Of a stretch of 64,000 bases of DNA, positions 1 through 11,502 are shown in pieces (within the stretch, counting starts at the first letter, position 1; the number at the start of each line of letters is the position of its first letter). The position numbers and the translations under genes are program-made. Origin of the DNA: Chara braunii. Lineage: Eukaryota; Streptophyta; Charophyceae; Charales; Characeae. The stretch covers positions 422,893 through 486,892 of the forward strand of contig BFEA01000004.1 of the NCBI GenBank assembly GCA_003427395.1, in the 5' to 3' direction. The notes beneath the pieces were generated by a model. It was not told the origin of the DNA. It did no database searches and saw only the letters and a program-made list of their open reading frames with translations.

Positions 1-589
1 GTCCATTCGCATTGGGACTGCGGCCAGCCCAAGCCAAGGATGGCGTCAAAGGGGCACTTGTCAAGGACATAGAAGTTTAACGCGTGGGTGACAGTTTTGT
101 CCTTGTCAAAGGTAGTGTGCACACCTTTGACTGCGTGCGTAGAAGAGACAACCTCTTTGTTGCCGACTTGGGTTCGACAAGGGTTCTGCAAGGCCACTTG
201 CTTCATCCCCAAGCCCACTTTGCGTATCCCGTGAGGTGATATAAAGTTAGCCGTAGCACCACAGTCAACCAAAACACGAAGATAGCGGTGGTTTATGAGA
301 AGAAGATCAACTTCACTGTCCCCTAGGCACGCTGCTGTTTCATCTCAGCCCAATGCTCCAAGTGGTAGTGAAAATCGACCGTCCCAGACTCCTCCCAAGG
401 CTCGACATACAAAACGTTACTCACCTCAGCCTTGTGTTCAGCAGATGATTGGGCTTCAAGGCAAGACTGTTGATTTGCATCAGATTCAGTCTCCCTTGCT
501 GTAGAGTTTGCTGAAGTTGACTCTACGCCCGAGTCTGGTTTCCCTGCAGCCTGTAGCAATCCTGTACTTTGTGATTTGGTTTCTGGCAA
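1..589 (-). pseudogene. gypsy element A: gag-pol linker and retropepsin start
   Basis: Read on the minus strand, positions 589 to 323 are an acidic, Ser/Glu-rich linker. After a frame change near 320-340, the frame reads LLLINHRYLRVLVDCGATANF and continues to the window edge, ending near DAILGLGW. DCGAT is the active-site motif of LTR-retrotransposon aspartic protease and DAILGLGW its second conserved block. The protease matures the Gag-Pol polyprotein. It lies directly 3' of gag in the same orientation, as in Ty3/gypsy elements. The frame change could be a mutation or a programmed shift; the sequence does not decide. RT and downstream domains would lie left of the window. Confidence 0.75.
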
Positions 590-2108
590 TGCAGGTATAT
601 CCCCTTCTTGAGTCTACCCCACCAGTCATTTTCAGTAATCCGGATGTCGACCCAAGGTTTAGTGGTCGCATCCTCCGATTTTGGTGGGATCTTGACTCCC
701 TTGGGAAGTTGGACATAGTTCTTCACTGCACTCCGATTCGGTCCCTTTGCATTGGCAGTCTTTTTAAAGGCAGTAAATTTTCCTTCTTCTTTGTTCGCAT
801 CAGACTCATGGACTGAAGAACAAGTTGTATTAGAGTCCTGTTCCTGGTCATCACCAAGAGTGGGGTCATCTGCATTGGCTTCTTCTTCGGCCTCCAGCAG
901 GTCATGGACAGCAAAACGGTTGCTGCCTTTGAACCGCCTGCCGCCCAAGGGTTTTTTGTTGCCTGTTGTGGTGACAAGGTCTACAGCCTCAAGACTGACT
1001 ATGTCCTTCATTAGAGTGAACAAGTCAGTGTACCCAATGAAGTCCCTGCCTAGGCGATTAGTAAAGTTGGTGGGAACCGCGCCTTTGACCACATCCAAGC
1101 AAGATTGAGCAGTCAGTTCCAATCCGGGTGTAGCGAACATCTTGCTAAGGTAAGTCTGCAGGCTTTTCATGGAGCCCGTCCACTTGCTGCGCCTGATTTT
1201 GTCAAGCTGAATTCTTGCCCTTGCTGCAGCATGTGGATCCAAGTATTGCGAAATGAGGAGTTCCTCGAGGGAGGCAACCGGGGTGGTCTTAAGCCCCCTT
1301 GTTAGTTTTATTTTGGGGATCCCAGCTCGCGTAGCTTGAACCTCTAAGAAGGCCCGCACGACCGACTCAACATTCATTCCCATGATCATGGACTGTGTCT
1401 CAGGTTGAGTCCCCAGAACCTCGAAGTATGCCCTCATGGAGTTGATCCAGGATTCAATGTCTTCTTTGTCGTCGTACTTCGACGGTATTTGAACCGCCTT
1501 TCGGTCCACATACGGACCGGCGTAGTTGGGACCAGCACCTGCTGGTTCCAATCTTGGGGCTGCAGCAGTTGCAGAATTTCCAGCCTCGTTGCTTGTCACA
1601 GCAATAGCGGAATCTCTACCTGTTGCACGTCCCAAGGGGGTTGCCATCACATTCAAGGAAGAAGATACAGTAAGAGAGGCAGAGGTAGTTTCAATTGCAG
1701 CTTCAGATCCAAGGGGTAGAGGAAGAGGGTTGGCCACTTGGGCTTGTCGCAGCTCAGCCACCTCCTTTGTCAATTCATGGTACTTGCGGGTCATATCAGT
1801 CAGATCATCTTGAAGTGTTCGCAACTTTGTGGAGACTTCAGCGATCTGAGTGGTATGATCTTCAAGATTCCTGACTTGAACAAGGGCGGTGAGTATAGAT
1901 TGCAACTGTTCCCCACACTGCTCTTCAGTCAGTGAGGGAACAATCTCTAGGATCGCCACCTGCCTTTTCAACAATGACTCCTTCCTCTCCTTCTTTGCCT
2001 CCTGTTCCCTTTGGTTGCACTATCTAGGGGTGCTTGTAGATACGGTTTTTCCACATCACTGTCTGCATCTAACAAGGCCCGCCATTGCACTGAAGTTAGT
2101 TGAGCCAT
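523..2108 (-). CDS. gypsy element A gag polyprotein, frameshifted near its N-terminus
   Basis: The main open frame covers 523-1974 (about 483 residues). The likely true start is the ATG at 2108 (MAQLTSVQWRALLDADSD), and a one-base shift near 2010-2025 separates it from the long frame. Domains in order are a coiled-coil-like, Gln/Glu-rich N-terminus, a low-complexity Ala/Ser linker, a retrotransposon gag capsid region (IESWINSMRAYFEVLG; LEELLISQYLDP) and a C-terminal zinc-knuckle relic. The knuckle reads YLHCQKPNHKVQDC, so the first Cys of CX2CX4HX4C is Tyr. Gag forms the virus-like particle and packages element RNA. It is followed by protease on the same strand and preceded by a leader and PBS. 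It is probably defective. Confidence 0.8.
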
Positions 2109-3624
2109 TTTTGGAGCGTTAGTATTGACAGGTGGGTCAGAGAGTCGCCAACCAGCAAAAGAATCAATTAGACTGTCAAGAGGTTCACTCCCCTTCTCAC
2201 TTGGACCAATACTCCTTTTCCTAGTCCTTGCCCACTCCAGACGGTCAGTTTCCTTCTCTCCCTCCTCTCTCTCTCTTCTTCCGGCGGCGGGTCTCTACGG
2301 GCATCAGAAATGAACTCAGAAAAACAGACTTAAAAGCTCAGAGAAGAGAAGGTAGAACTCCTAGCCGGAGCGGCGTTTCATTTGGACGTAAAGAGCAGCA
2401 AACCAAAGAAAAAACAAACAAGTTCAAACGAGAGGTCTGATCCAACGACCCAGTCTGATCAGACTGCATACGAGGTCCTCTCGAGTCAAGTCTGACCAGC
2501 TCCGTGACCGTACAACAAATCAGACAACGAGTGACAAAATGCAACAATGGAGAATTGAGTGGTGTACAGGGTGCGAGTCAAGCCACGGACAGTGCAATCA
2601 AAAGACATGCGAAACGTCTCAGCCGAGATCCCCTCGGCAGTGGGTGTCCTAACCAAGAAGAAAGAACTCTGTGACACAGTCAGAGGACAATGGGCTAGTG
2701 CCTAACCGATTTGGGCCCAAAACGGCTCTTCTTGTTTTGGCCCGGTCCCACAGGGTTCCAAAGGTCCCACGTAGGTCGCAGCCAGGTTCCAACCAAGAGA
2801 AGTCCCTCCTGGACCTAGTTCAGTTTCTACTGTACTGAAAAACGAAATTTCAACTTCCGGCAGAACCTACAGACTACAACCGTTCAGAGATGAAAAGACA
2901 AAGCACTGTAGAAAGACTCGGCATTTAGATCAAGATACTTCATTTTCCATCCATCAGGTGAGTAGGTAGATCACATGCATTCAGTCACACAATCAAGCCC
3001 ACAGAGGAGTAGGAAAAGAAACCCAGAGTAACCCCAGCAGGACAAACCATACCATGCACACACACATGGGCATCCCGTAGGTGCACGACACTTACCTGAG
3101 TGGCCTTGAGCTTCGAGATGAATAGAACTCACCCCCCTCTCATGTGATCCTCCTGACCCCTCTAACGCTACCCCTACACTAGTGTCCTATTTCCTAGGAG
3201 GGTCTGACTCCAACACCAAAGTGCAACGCCGGATCCCCCGTCGATGCTGAAGAACAAAGTAGCAACTTGCAGTCCGTAGATGCTGAGTGGCCGCTGACCC
3301 TCAAGCTCGCCTACTTGAGGGCAGCCCTTAAGTTGCCAAGTGTCTCCCTTGAATCAGATTTCAGGTGCGAGTGCCTCTCACTGTCGCCTCTCTCAAATTG
3401 CCGCATGAAGCCTCCTCGAAATATCTCGCCACCCTAATCTCACTCTCAAGCAACCTGGTTAGGTTCAACGTCGACCCTCCGTGACCTAACCAGGTGGGGG
3501 CAGCTTCCCTCAGCCACTCTGCCCCACTTCCCTTAACCAACTAACCCTAACCCTAACTGTTGCCCTCAACCACTTAGGTTAGGGTTAGGTCAGCAAAGTC
3601 AACTCTCACCAGCAAGTAGAATCC
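2109..3624 (-). other. untranslated leader of gypsy element A
   Basis: This 1.5 kb stretch lies between the gag start and the PBS and contains no supported gene. A leader of similar size precedes gag in element D. It includes a GC-rich stretch with repeated GGTCCCA/GGTTCCA words (2,698-2,830) and facing CCCTAACCCTAA / TTAGGGTTAGG motifs at 3,540-3,595. Confidence 0.5.
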
Positions 3625-3636
3625 GCTCTGATACCA
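3625..3636 (-). other. primer-binding site of element A
   Basis: The minus strand reads TGGTATCAGAGC, complementary to the 3' end of plant initiator tRNA-Met, the usual primer for reverse transcription in plant LTR elements. It lies one base after an LTR end reading ATAACA. Confidence 0.8.
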
Positions 3637-3637
3637 A

Positions 3638-3900
3638 TGTTATGATCCTGGCCAATTTTGAGATACACATCCATCACATAGTACAATGCCGCCCAATTGC
3701 AAAAAGAAATGAATGAACTTGAGAGAAGAGAGAGGATTAGAAGAAGAAGAAGAAGAAGTAAGAAAGAAGAAGAAGATGATGTACACCAGCATAGACANAC
3801 ACCAGCATAGACAAATGACAAGGCTCTTCTTCTTCGCCCAACAATCTCCTCCTCCTTATCTCCCCCTTCTCTTATTCATACAAGAAATAACAAGACAATG
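3638..3900 (-). repeat. probable 5' LTR end of element A
   Basis: Beside the PBS the sequence begins TGTTATGATCC on the plus strand, which is an LTR end ...ATAACA on the minus strand. The outer boundary is not certain; an ATAACA at 3886-3891 is one candidate. It contains a GAA-rich tract at 3,735-3,775. No second copy was found, so the extent is inferred. Confidence 0.4.
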
Positions 3901-3939
3901 TTGAATAGCTGATCCAGAATCAATGTCTGAGTCCCTCTT

Positions 3940-4540
3940 CTACTGCAGGTATCACTTGAGGTCCACCATAGCCATGGCCGCCTCCCCCACTCTTCACTCT
4001 CATAGGCCGAGGCTATGGCGGACTACTAGGACTTGCCCAGATGCCCAAAGGACAACCCAAAGCAGCTATGGCTGCTCTAGCTCAGGCCGCCATGCCCATC
4101 CCTGCCTTGAAGCTTCTTGGTGTGGCTCTCCACAATTGGGGACTCCCTGCTGCAGCGCCCACCAAGGTGATGAAGATGGCTGCCACCGTAGCCAGGTAAG
4201 TACCCCTGGCGCTCCTCCCCCTTCCTTCCTTCTTCCTCCCTCGCGTCCTTCTCCTTCCTCCCCAGCAGCGCTGCTCCAGCATAGCGCTGCTCCAACCAGC
4301 GCTCCACCAGTGTGTCGCCAAACTTGCACACCGAAAAAGAGGCCGGACTCTCCGCCCGGCCGGAAGATATAGCGGCCTGCTTTGCCCCTTGGGCGGTGAC
4401 TTCCAGGCCGCTTGGCCTTCCAAGCAACAGGTACCTCCTCCCTTTCGGAGGGAAACATCATTGCAGACTGGCAGACCGCCGACCAGTCGGCTGCAAAACG
4501 GTCGGCGGTAGGTGGGTATGCAACCCTGGACGAGAGAGTA
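3940..4540 (+). repeat. dispersed repeat with donor-like CAGGTAAGT and GCTATGGC motifs
   Basis: Contains GAGGCTATGGCGG and CAGCTATGGCTG, then CCAGGTAAGT at about 4,191, a CT-rich tract and two AGCGCTGCTCC words. This resembles the arrangement in the repeats near 13.5, 18.4, 30.2 and 63.7 kb. Family membership is inferred by eye. No protein is recognised in the open frames here. Confidence 0.35.
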
Positions 4541-4878
4541 AACTGAAAACTGAACAAATGAATGGCCTAAGACGATCTACATACCACAGGCAGTGCGATC
4601 ACAAAGACACTCAAATGCAGCAACAATTTTCAAGAGCAGGGAGACAGTCTGAAAGAAATCACATGTTGTCCAGGTGCTCATCTCTTTCCTCCCCGGTCAA
4701 TGACAGTCACCAATCCATGCCAGGTAAAATAATCAGTGCTTCAAATGCTCATCGCCAACCAGTCCTTATGGTCCTGGCTCCTTGTCCATTCCGGGGAGCA
4801 TCAATTCGGTTCCTATTCCCCCGGCAACTCCTGACTGTGTCAGATCGAGTACATGAGTAGGAAACTGCCTTCCAAACG

Positions 4879-5105
4879 TGTGGTTGCTTCCACCTCCGCA
4901 TTTTGGGGAAGCCTTAATATCAGAGGCGTTGCCTTCTTGGCCGTCTCGTCAAAGTATTTTCAAGGCATCAGACTTTGCAGTGGCTAAGACTCCCGTATAT
5001 AACTCACTACCACAATGCCACGAGATAAACGTGTGTGATTTTGAGATTAAGCACAAGAAAGGATGTTACAATCGAGTGGCCGATGCTACTATGTCTCATC
5101 CTTGA
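4879..5105 (+). pseudogene. gypsy relic B: RNase H C-terminal fragment
   Basis: The frame ends CDFEIKHKKGCYNRVADATMSHP, matching the end of gypsy RNase H (typically DFEIKHKKGKDNVVADALSR). RNase H removes the RNA strand during cDNA synthesis. Nothing convincing survives upstream. Integrase remnants follow on the same strand at 5.72 and 6.86 kb, so this is the left end of one decayed pol gene. Downstream to 5.35 kb the frame is broken by stops. Confidence 0.6.
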
Positions 5106-5719
5106 ATATATGAATGTCACGTTCAAGTCTCTGGACCTATTCTCTAGTCTTAGCAGAGTCATAGCAAAAGAGACTCCTAAGGACTCTAATTTCGGTCTTA
5201 TCTTCATGCACTTGCTAGCTGACCCCAGTAGCCACCTAATTAGTAATTTCCACATTTATAAAAGTTTGCTGCTCTGCATACATTCCGACTGTGACCGTCT
5301 GCGTGGGCCTGATTGCAAGGCAATTTGTTCCAGAATTATTACAAGTTAATGTCACAAAAAACAAGGCAATTTGTTGCAAAATTACAGGTGAATGTAACGA
5401 CAACAGCGGCCACTCTGGATTTTCAAACCGTACGTAAGCTTCCCCTCACTTTCCTCCTAGCAGTCTCACAGTCCTGATCCTCTCCTCCTCCTCGCACATC
5501 CTCCTCCCATAGTTATGGCAGCCTCGTACAGCTATGGCCACTCCTCCAGCATATCCACCCTGGCTGGCGCTCCCTCGGTCATGCTGGTTGGAGCCTTTCC
5601 TCACCTGAGCCTCACGAGCAGCAACCTGGCCACTACCAGAGGCAAGGCAGAATGCCCCCCCCCCCCCGTGGTCTGGCTGTCCTTATGTAGCGTGGACCGG
5701 CATTGACCTGCCCTGACGT

Positions 5720-6125
5720 ATGAAGGACTCTGCGTATAAGTTTGTGGCAAGTTTTCAAGTCTGCCAACGAAATAAGATTCACCGGCAGCGACCTCTTGGT
5801 CTTCTCAGACCCCTTTTGCCATTCTTGAAGGTATCGGTGAGTTTGTCTCCAGTCTCCAGTGACTTCACTGACATCAGCAAGAAAAGCAAGAATCGGTTTT
5901 CGCAGATCGTGGTCTCTACAGAGTCAGTACAGACAGATTTTCCAAATTCATAACTTTGATCCCCTAACCATCCCATGCACGGACAGGCATTTCACTACCT
6001 AGCTCTATGAAGCGCAATTGGTCACAAATTCAAGTTACTTCAAGTTGCCGCCAGGAAACTAATGAGCAGCCAAAGGAAATGAAGCTAACGAACCAGATAG
6101 TCACTCAATTGTTGCGCTCAGCGCT
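5720..6125 (+). pseudogene. gypsy relic B: integrase zinc-binding and core fragment
   Basis: Residues QVCQRNKIHRQRPLGLLRPL match the CC half of the integrase HHCC zinc domain; the first Cys is replaced in ASFQVC. A decayed catalytic core follows: SSDFTDISKKSKN resembles SMDFITDLPKSKN and keeps the first catalytic Asp. After a stop at 5,953 weak similarity continues to about 6.12 kb. Integrase inserts the cDNA into the host genome. The next part of the same gene is found beyond a GC-rich interruption, at 6.86 kb. Confidence 0.6.
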
Positions 6126-6179
6126 CGCTTGTTATCCCTGACCAGAACAGTTGGGATGATGAATCACCGATTGAGCTAT

Positions 6180-6800
6180 GCTGGGCCGTCGCCCGGCCTG
6201 GCATGCCCAGCCAGGCACACCTGGGCTAGTTGGGCAGGGGGGGAGGTGGGGGCGGCAAAACCAGATGGGCCAAAAAAGAGATAAGGATCCCAAAGACAAA
6301 AACAAAAAACAGACTTCAGACCAGGACTGCGCTTGGACTAAGCAGTCAGAATCCGGTCTTAAATTTGATTTTGGTGATGGGTCATCCAGGGGGCTTTGGG
6401 GGGTATAAACAGTGACTAAAGAAAGGGGTTTAAAAGGGTACATTTGGAGAATTTTGGACTCATGTTTTCTAATTTATTTTTGATCTCAAACTTAACAAGC
6501 ATTTTTTATTTGTTTTTGTCTTCTCCTCATCAGGGGACAGCTGTATATATTTTCTCTCACCTCACATATCTTTTTCCTTTCACGACCTACCACTACTCCT
6601 AAAACTATACAGGGGATCCCTGCAAGCATAGCTTTATACCATACTTGTGGCGCAGCGCACTGTGCGTGGACCGCCCAGGACCCTGCCGGGACCCTGCCCA
6701 CCCCGGGCTGCCCAGGAGGGTACCCGAGCCGTCCGGGGACCAACACAGCGATTGAGACAAATTTGTAGCACTCCATAAATTCTGTTACAGCTTACCGGTA
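6180..6800 (+). other. GC-rich interruption between integrase fragments
   Basis: No gene seen. Two GC-rich blocks (6,185-6,250 and 6,655-6,740) repeat words such as GGACCCTGCC and GCCCAGCCAGGC, like GC-rich blocks at 2.7, 39.3, 43.7 and 52.3 kb. This is probably inserted repeat sequence, since integrase similarity resumes after it. Confidence 0.3.
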
Positions 6801-6863
6801 TGACTGGATACCAGTTGCAGATCACTTGGCCAGTTTGCAGTCTTACTGCTTGACCAACACGAT

Positions 6864-7385
6864 TACGGCACCGAGCACCGGAAATTGCTGGCTCACGCGA
6901 TCTCAATAATGCGTAAACAACAGGATGTCCTGGTCCAGTAAGAGAATAAGGGGCACAGACCTGCTATATTCAAAGATGAAGACTACGTCTTGATCAAAAT
7001 GTGTGATTTTTCCGATGAGGAAGGAGTGTCATGTACATTGTTGCCCCTCTACCATGGACCTTGGCCTATCCTCAAGGTTCTAGGAGATGAGCATCGCAAC
7101 CTGGTTACGGCACCGAGTACCGGAAATTGCTGGCTCGCGTGATCTCAACAATGCGTAAACAACAGGATGTCATGGTCCAGTAAGCGAATAAGGGGCACAG
7201 ACCTTCTATATTCAAAGATGAAGACTACGTCTCCATCAAAATGTGTGAGTTTTCCGATGAGGAAGGAGTGTCGTGTAAATTGTTGCCCCTCTACCATGGA
7301 TCTTGGCCTATCCTCAGGGTTCTAGGACATGAGAATCGCAAACCTTTCTACAACGTGGATGTACCTCCACATTTGCATATGTAAT
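6864..7385 (+). pseudogene. gypsy relic B: integrase C-terminal GPY/F module, duplicated
   Basis: Two tandem copies, offset by about 242 bases, encode FKDEDYVLIKMCDFSDEEG then LLPLYHGPWPILKVLG, the GPY/F module that ends many gypsy integrases. The second copy continues ENRKPFYNVDVPPHLHM, the expected next segment. Copies begin with TACGGCACCGAG at 6,864 and 7,106 and differ at scattered positions, so the duplication is not recent. Frames are broken; the gene is dead. Confidence 0.65.
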
Positions 7386-7934
7386 ATGTAATATGTATGG
7401 AATATTCCATGCTTCCAAAGTCTCTCCTGCACTACTTCAAATGATTTCCCCAGCAGGCCCTCTATGATTCCACGACCTAGCAATGGTGGTTTTGAGGTGG
7501 GTCCCATACGTGAATACAAGGGCAAGAGACGTAACCGCAAACATCTTATGGATTTTGCTTACTACCTACCTCGTATTGTCAATTCATACGAGCACAGACA
7601 GGCACGTGACTATAACACACACGAGCATACACTTGCACTTTTCGCATTTTGTGTTTACGACACCTTCCATCCAAAACCCTAGGTTCTCTCTAGCTCGAAG
7701 GAACCTTGCTTCTGGGCCGATGAGAGTGCAATGACCCGCACAGAATCAGTCTGAGATCTCTGCAGTTACCTAAGTATTGCCGATTATTGGCTTTGATTTG
7801 CTGAGATGTGTGTGTTCCGAGTGTGACTACTGTTTGCCAGAGTGCGTCCAGGTCTCTATGTGATGATTGCTTTGACGTGAACTAGTTCTGCTCTCATCCT
7901 GTGTTTTCTGCATCCGAGGCCGGTAGATCTACAG

Positions 7935-8055
7935 GGGAAGGACAAAAAATGGAAACCGGAGAGATTATAGAAAGGCCAAGACGGAAAAGGACAGAAGCAG
8001 AATTTGGCAAGTACCCACGGCCAGTAGGGGTTCCCGGCAACTTGGATACACCCAA
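7935..8055 (+). other. unidentified exon-like open segment
   Basis: A possible acceptor (CTACAG/GGGAAGG) and donor (CCCAA/GTGAGT) flank an open frame reading METGEIIERPRRKRTEAE, then FGKYPRPVGVPGNLDTPK. The composition looks protein-like but I do not recognise the family. It could be an exon of another gene, on the strand opposite ARP1, or chance. Confidence 0.2.
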
Positions 8056-8239
8056 GTGAGTCCATAATGCTTAGGGACGTCTGATAGCTTCCACAAAAGG
8101 TGATGATGATCCAGGGACGAAATTTAGTCAGATACCAGGTTACATTCGGGCCCTCGAGAGAGTTGCAGACTGCAATGATATTCCTACCCAAACGCAGGAA
8201 CTTTCAGGTTGGCACAGCACACCGGTAGAGAAAGGTAGT

Positions 8240-8341
8240 ACCCGGAGTACAAGCACTGGAGGCCGAGACTTGCGAGTACATCGTTCGATCACCCGGAGTA
8301 AAAGTACTGGAGGCCGAGACTTGCGAGTATACCGTTCGATA
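8240..8341 (+). repeat. two-copy 51-bp tandem repeat
   Basis: CCCGGAGTACAAGCACTGG... at 8,241 and CCCGGAGTAAAAGTACTGG... at 8,292 are near-identical units ending in CGTTCGAT. No gene recognised around it. Confidence 0.7.
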
Positions 8342-9527
8342 AAATGAGTAAGCCAGGTCTTCTTCGGACATTGCCCTGGCAGCCATGCCAATGCTCTGCC
8401 CGGAGGGTGAGTTAGGGGGAGCTCTGGCTGAAGCAGTCGATCACCATGGCTACGGAAGAGTACAGGAGAATGGTGTAGGCCTAGGCTATGGCGGTAGAGG
8501 GAGAAGTACCTCAAGCTACGCAATGTAAGAGGGAGGAGGAAAGAGTAGATGTGAGGAACAGGAACAAGGCATGAACCAGGCTGGGAGGCTTACCTTTGGC
8601 AATGGTGGACCTTCATCTCCACTTCCTTGGTTGGTGCTGCATCTAGAACGCCCCTGTGAGGGTAGCGGCTAGTCTAGGACGTCATGCGGGAATGTGGCTA
8701 TAGCGGCATGAGTCATGAGAGACACATTCGCAGTTACATTGTCCTTCAAACATCCGTTGTTTGCCAGGATGTCCGTCATAGCTAGTCGGATACCAAGAGA
8801 GGAGAGAAGAGAAGAGTGAGGCTGAAAGGGAAGCTCTTGAGTGCTGACAGCAAGGGGGGTTCCTCGAACATAGTTCTTGTTCATTCATTCACCATTAATG
8901 TACACCCTATGGTCAGGTGTGCCGCCAAACCCACAAGGTAAACTCCTTTCACCCTCCCCTCTTCCTCCCCCCCCTCCCCTCCTCAACTCCCCACAAAAAA
9001 ACTAACAGCACAGAGCACACCACAACAAGGCATCTTTTCATCATCACAGAGTAAAAGATGTGAGGGCATGAACACAGGCAGAGGCACAAGGACAAAACAA
9101 ACAAACAAACAAAAAAAAAAAACAGCAGCATCTGCAAAGGAAAAAAAAAACGTCGTTCGGGGAGCAGGATACTACGCTTAAGATGGTGAAGGAATAAGAG
9201 AAGAGAAGGACCATGGCATTGAGAATGGAGAGTGGGTGATGATTTTGTGAGGATGAACAACTGGAGCGCCGTAAGGTGAGGTGTGGGAGTGCTTACACTG
9301 GTGACTGCGAAAGATTGTGAACAGAAAGCGGAGAGTGGGATTCATGTATAGATAGGTCACTTCGACGTTGACGATTTGGCGAGCGGATGTTCAGGTACTC
9401 TATGGAGATCGAGGAGGGGAAGTTTGAGCATCAAGCTTCAGACGAGTTAAAAATTGAGAAGAATTGGACCAGGGAGTTGATGAATGTGAAAAAAAAAAAA
9501 AAAAAAAAAAAAAAATCCTGGAGAGGG

Positions 9528-9597
9528 ACAGAGAAGATTAGCATGGGCACTTGTGCAAGGAAGACACGCAGAGAGAAATCGAGAAACGGACCAAATT
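9528..9597 (+). pseudogene. truncated U6 snRNA-like copy
   Basis: Reads ACAGAGAAGATTAGCATGG then, with changes, CTTGTGCAAGGAAGACACGC and AAATCGAGAAACGGACCAAA. These are the conserved ACAGAGA box, central domain and 3' end of U6, the catalytic RNA of the spliceosome. The 5' third is missing and replaced by a poly(A) run at 9,490-9,515. GGCCCC is altered to GGGCAC and the 3' end lacks a clean T run, so it is a retropseudogene. It lies on the strand opposite ARP1, just beyond exon 6. Confidence 0.75.
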
Positions 9598-9651
9598 AAA
9601 AAAACGAAAAAAAAAGGACGAAGGGAGGCCAGGGAGCAGGTCAGGGGTTAC

Positions 9652-9801
9652 TTGATAGGTAACTGACAAGCTGAGGACCGGCTGCATCGCAAAGAAGACA
9701 GCTGGCACATTGAATTTATCGAAGAAGATCTCTCCCATTTTTTCTCTATCCACCACAGGGTTCAGGGCAACTTCTGTCAAAAGCACAGGATGCTCCTCGG
9801 G
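9652..9801 (-). CDS. ARP1: ARP1 (centractin) exon 6
   Basis: Fifty codons begin [15 protein letters not shown] and continue [20 protein letters not shown], then AMQPVLSLS. This is the conserved actin-fold segment [14 protein letters not shown]...FETFNVPALF..MQAVLSLY, closest in FF...FNVPA to ARP1. The acceptor is GTGCAG/CCCGAG and the junction with exon 5 (...ELRIQ/PEEHP) is exactly in phase. The end is less certain: CAA/GTAACC gives 50 codons, TCA/GTTACC would give 46. No downstream exon was recognised between here and position 1, so the C-terminal half is probably outside the window. ARP1 forms the actin-like filament of dynactin, the dynein cofactor. Confidence 0.8.
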
Positions 9802-9849
9802 CTGCACGTAGTCAAAGTTTTCCACCATCATTGCCAAGGAACAATATAT

Positions 9850-10900
9850 GGAAGAAGACAGCTCATTAGCACCATTCGCATACTCGGGGGACAAAAAAAG
9901 GACCAAAAAGAGGACCGAAAAAAGAACCGTCAGGCTTCAGCATTACAGCATTACATGGAAGAAGACCTCAATAGGATCACTCAGAGTGAAAAACTGGAAA
10001 ACGAAAGGAAAAGGACCATCAGTTTCGGCATCATTGCATACAGCTGGAGAGGAGGCTTGTGTTTTTCTGGCGTACATGTTTGTTTGTTTGTTTGTTTTTA
10101 AGGGAGGGGAATGCCTCTAGGCTCTAACATTGCCGCATCAGCAAGCACATGTGTGTAGCTGGTGTTCACAGGTCATCCACAAGCCAGACAAAGTAATGAA
10201 TTTCTTCTTTTTTGAAGTTTTTTTTTCTTTTTTTCTTTTTTGCAAAATGCCCCTTCTATTCTGGGGGGCTCAGTCCGGTTGCTCATCACTGGCAAACAGG
10301 TTTTTGGATCTGAAAAAAGGAGGGGGGGAGAGTAGACAAGACAGAGGGGCAGCCCGTCTCTTGTGCCTGGCAAGCGGGGAACTGTTTTGGGGCAACCCTC
10401 CCCCCTATCCTTACCCTTTCAGGGGGCTTGCCCTACTGGCCGGGAGGCTTACTGGCAGCACCCAGTCACGCAGTAGGGCAGCCCTCAGATAGGCAGGGTG
10501 CGGGGGGGTCTGCTCCTAACAGTTCCTCAGGCCGCTTAACATCCTGTTATCTGTTTCTAATATCCCTCATCACACATAAACCCTACATTACCTAGACCTA
10601 CTTTTTTTTTTTTTTTCAGAGTTTCTGTCATGCTCTATTTCTGGCAACTCCCAACAACCCTCACCACCCACAAACCCCCTCCACTTGGGTGAAACAAATG
10701 CTGCAGTGCAGCTGCAATACGACAGTTCATGAAAATTTTGCCCCCAGATGTTTTGGAGAATTGCTGGAGAAAGAGGTCATAAGGCCTGTTTTTCAAAGTC
10801 TATTTTTCTTTGTTGACGGTGTGAGCAGGGTTTATCATTAAACCGGAGATACTGAATTTGACAACAAATCCTACATAAGTAAATGTCCCAGGCCCTCAAC
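9850..10900. other. intron 5 sequence, no further gene seen
   Basis: Low-complexity T-, C- and G-rich stretches (10,205-10,240; 10,310-10,330; 10,600-10,618) and no supported coding region. Confidence 0.4.
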
Positions 10901-10937
10901 CATTGTTACCCCCACACACACACTTCTCTCTCTTCCT

Positions 10938-11480
10938 TGGTACCCTTAGAACTTAGGTACGTAAGTTCCAAGGGTACCACGGTAGGATACGTGCAACAAG
11001 GTACCAAGGTATCTACGCACCAATGTAGTAATATACCAAGGTACCTTGGTTCCAACGGTACCGAAAGTAGCATTTGTGTAACAAGGTACCAAGGTACCTT
11101 AGGTACCAGGGTTCCAAGGTAGCAATGCACCAAGGTACCTAGGTTCCACACACATACTTCTCTCTCTTCCGCGGTACCCTTGGAACCTAGGTACGTAACT
11201 TCCAAGGGTACCATGGCAGCATATGCGCAACAAGGTACCAAGGTATCAAGGTACCAGGGTTCAAATGTACCAATATACCAAGGTACCTAGGTTCCAACGG
11301 TACCGAAGGTAGCATTTGTGTAACAAGGTACCAAGGTACCTTAGGTACCAGGGTTCCAAGGCAGCAATTCACCAAGGCACCTAGGTTCCACAGGTACCAA
11401 TGTAGCCTTTGTGTAACACAGTACCGAGGCACCAGAGTTTCAAGGTAGCAATATACCAAGGCACCTGGGTTTGGAGGGCA
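10938..11480. repeat. GGTACC-rich tandem array, period about 234 bp
   Basis: A word CACTTCTCTCTCTTCC followed by a GGTACCC motif recurs at about 10,918 and 11,153. Between these, CAAGGTACCAAGGTACC, TTCCAACGGTACCG and TAGGTACCAGGGTTCC repeat in the same order. The hexamer palindrome GGTACC appears every 10-30 bases. The frames are shadows of the repeat and code for nothing recognisable. Confidence 0.8.
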
Positions 11481-11502
11481 CAGAGGCTTCCTCTATAGCG
11501 TC

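Noticed and set aside
8594-8653. A minus-strand segment with CACAG acceptor and AAAG/GTAAGC donor, phase 0, considered as ARP1 exon 7
   Set aside because: Its translation (GRSRCSTNQGSGDEGPPLPK) lacks the conserved TTGVVLDSGDGVTH pattern; the sites may be chance.
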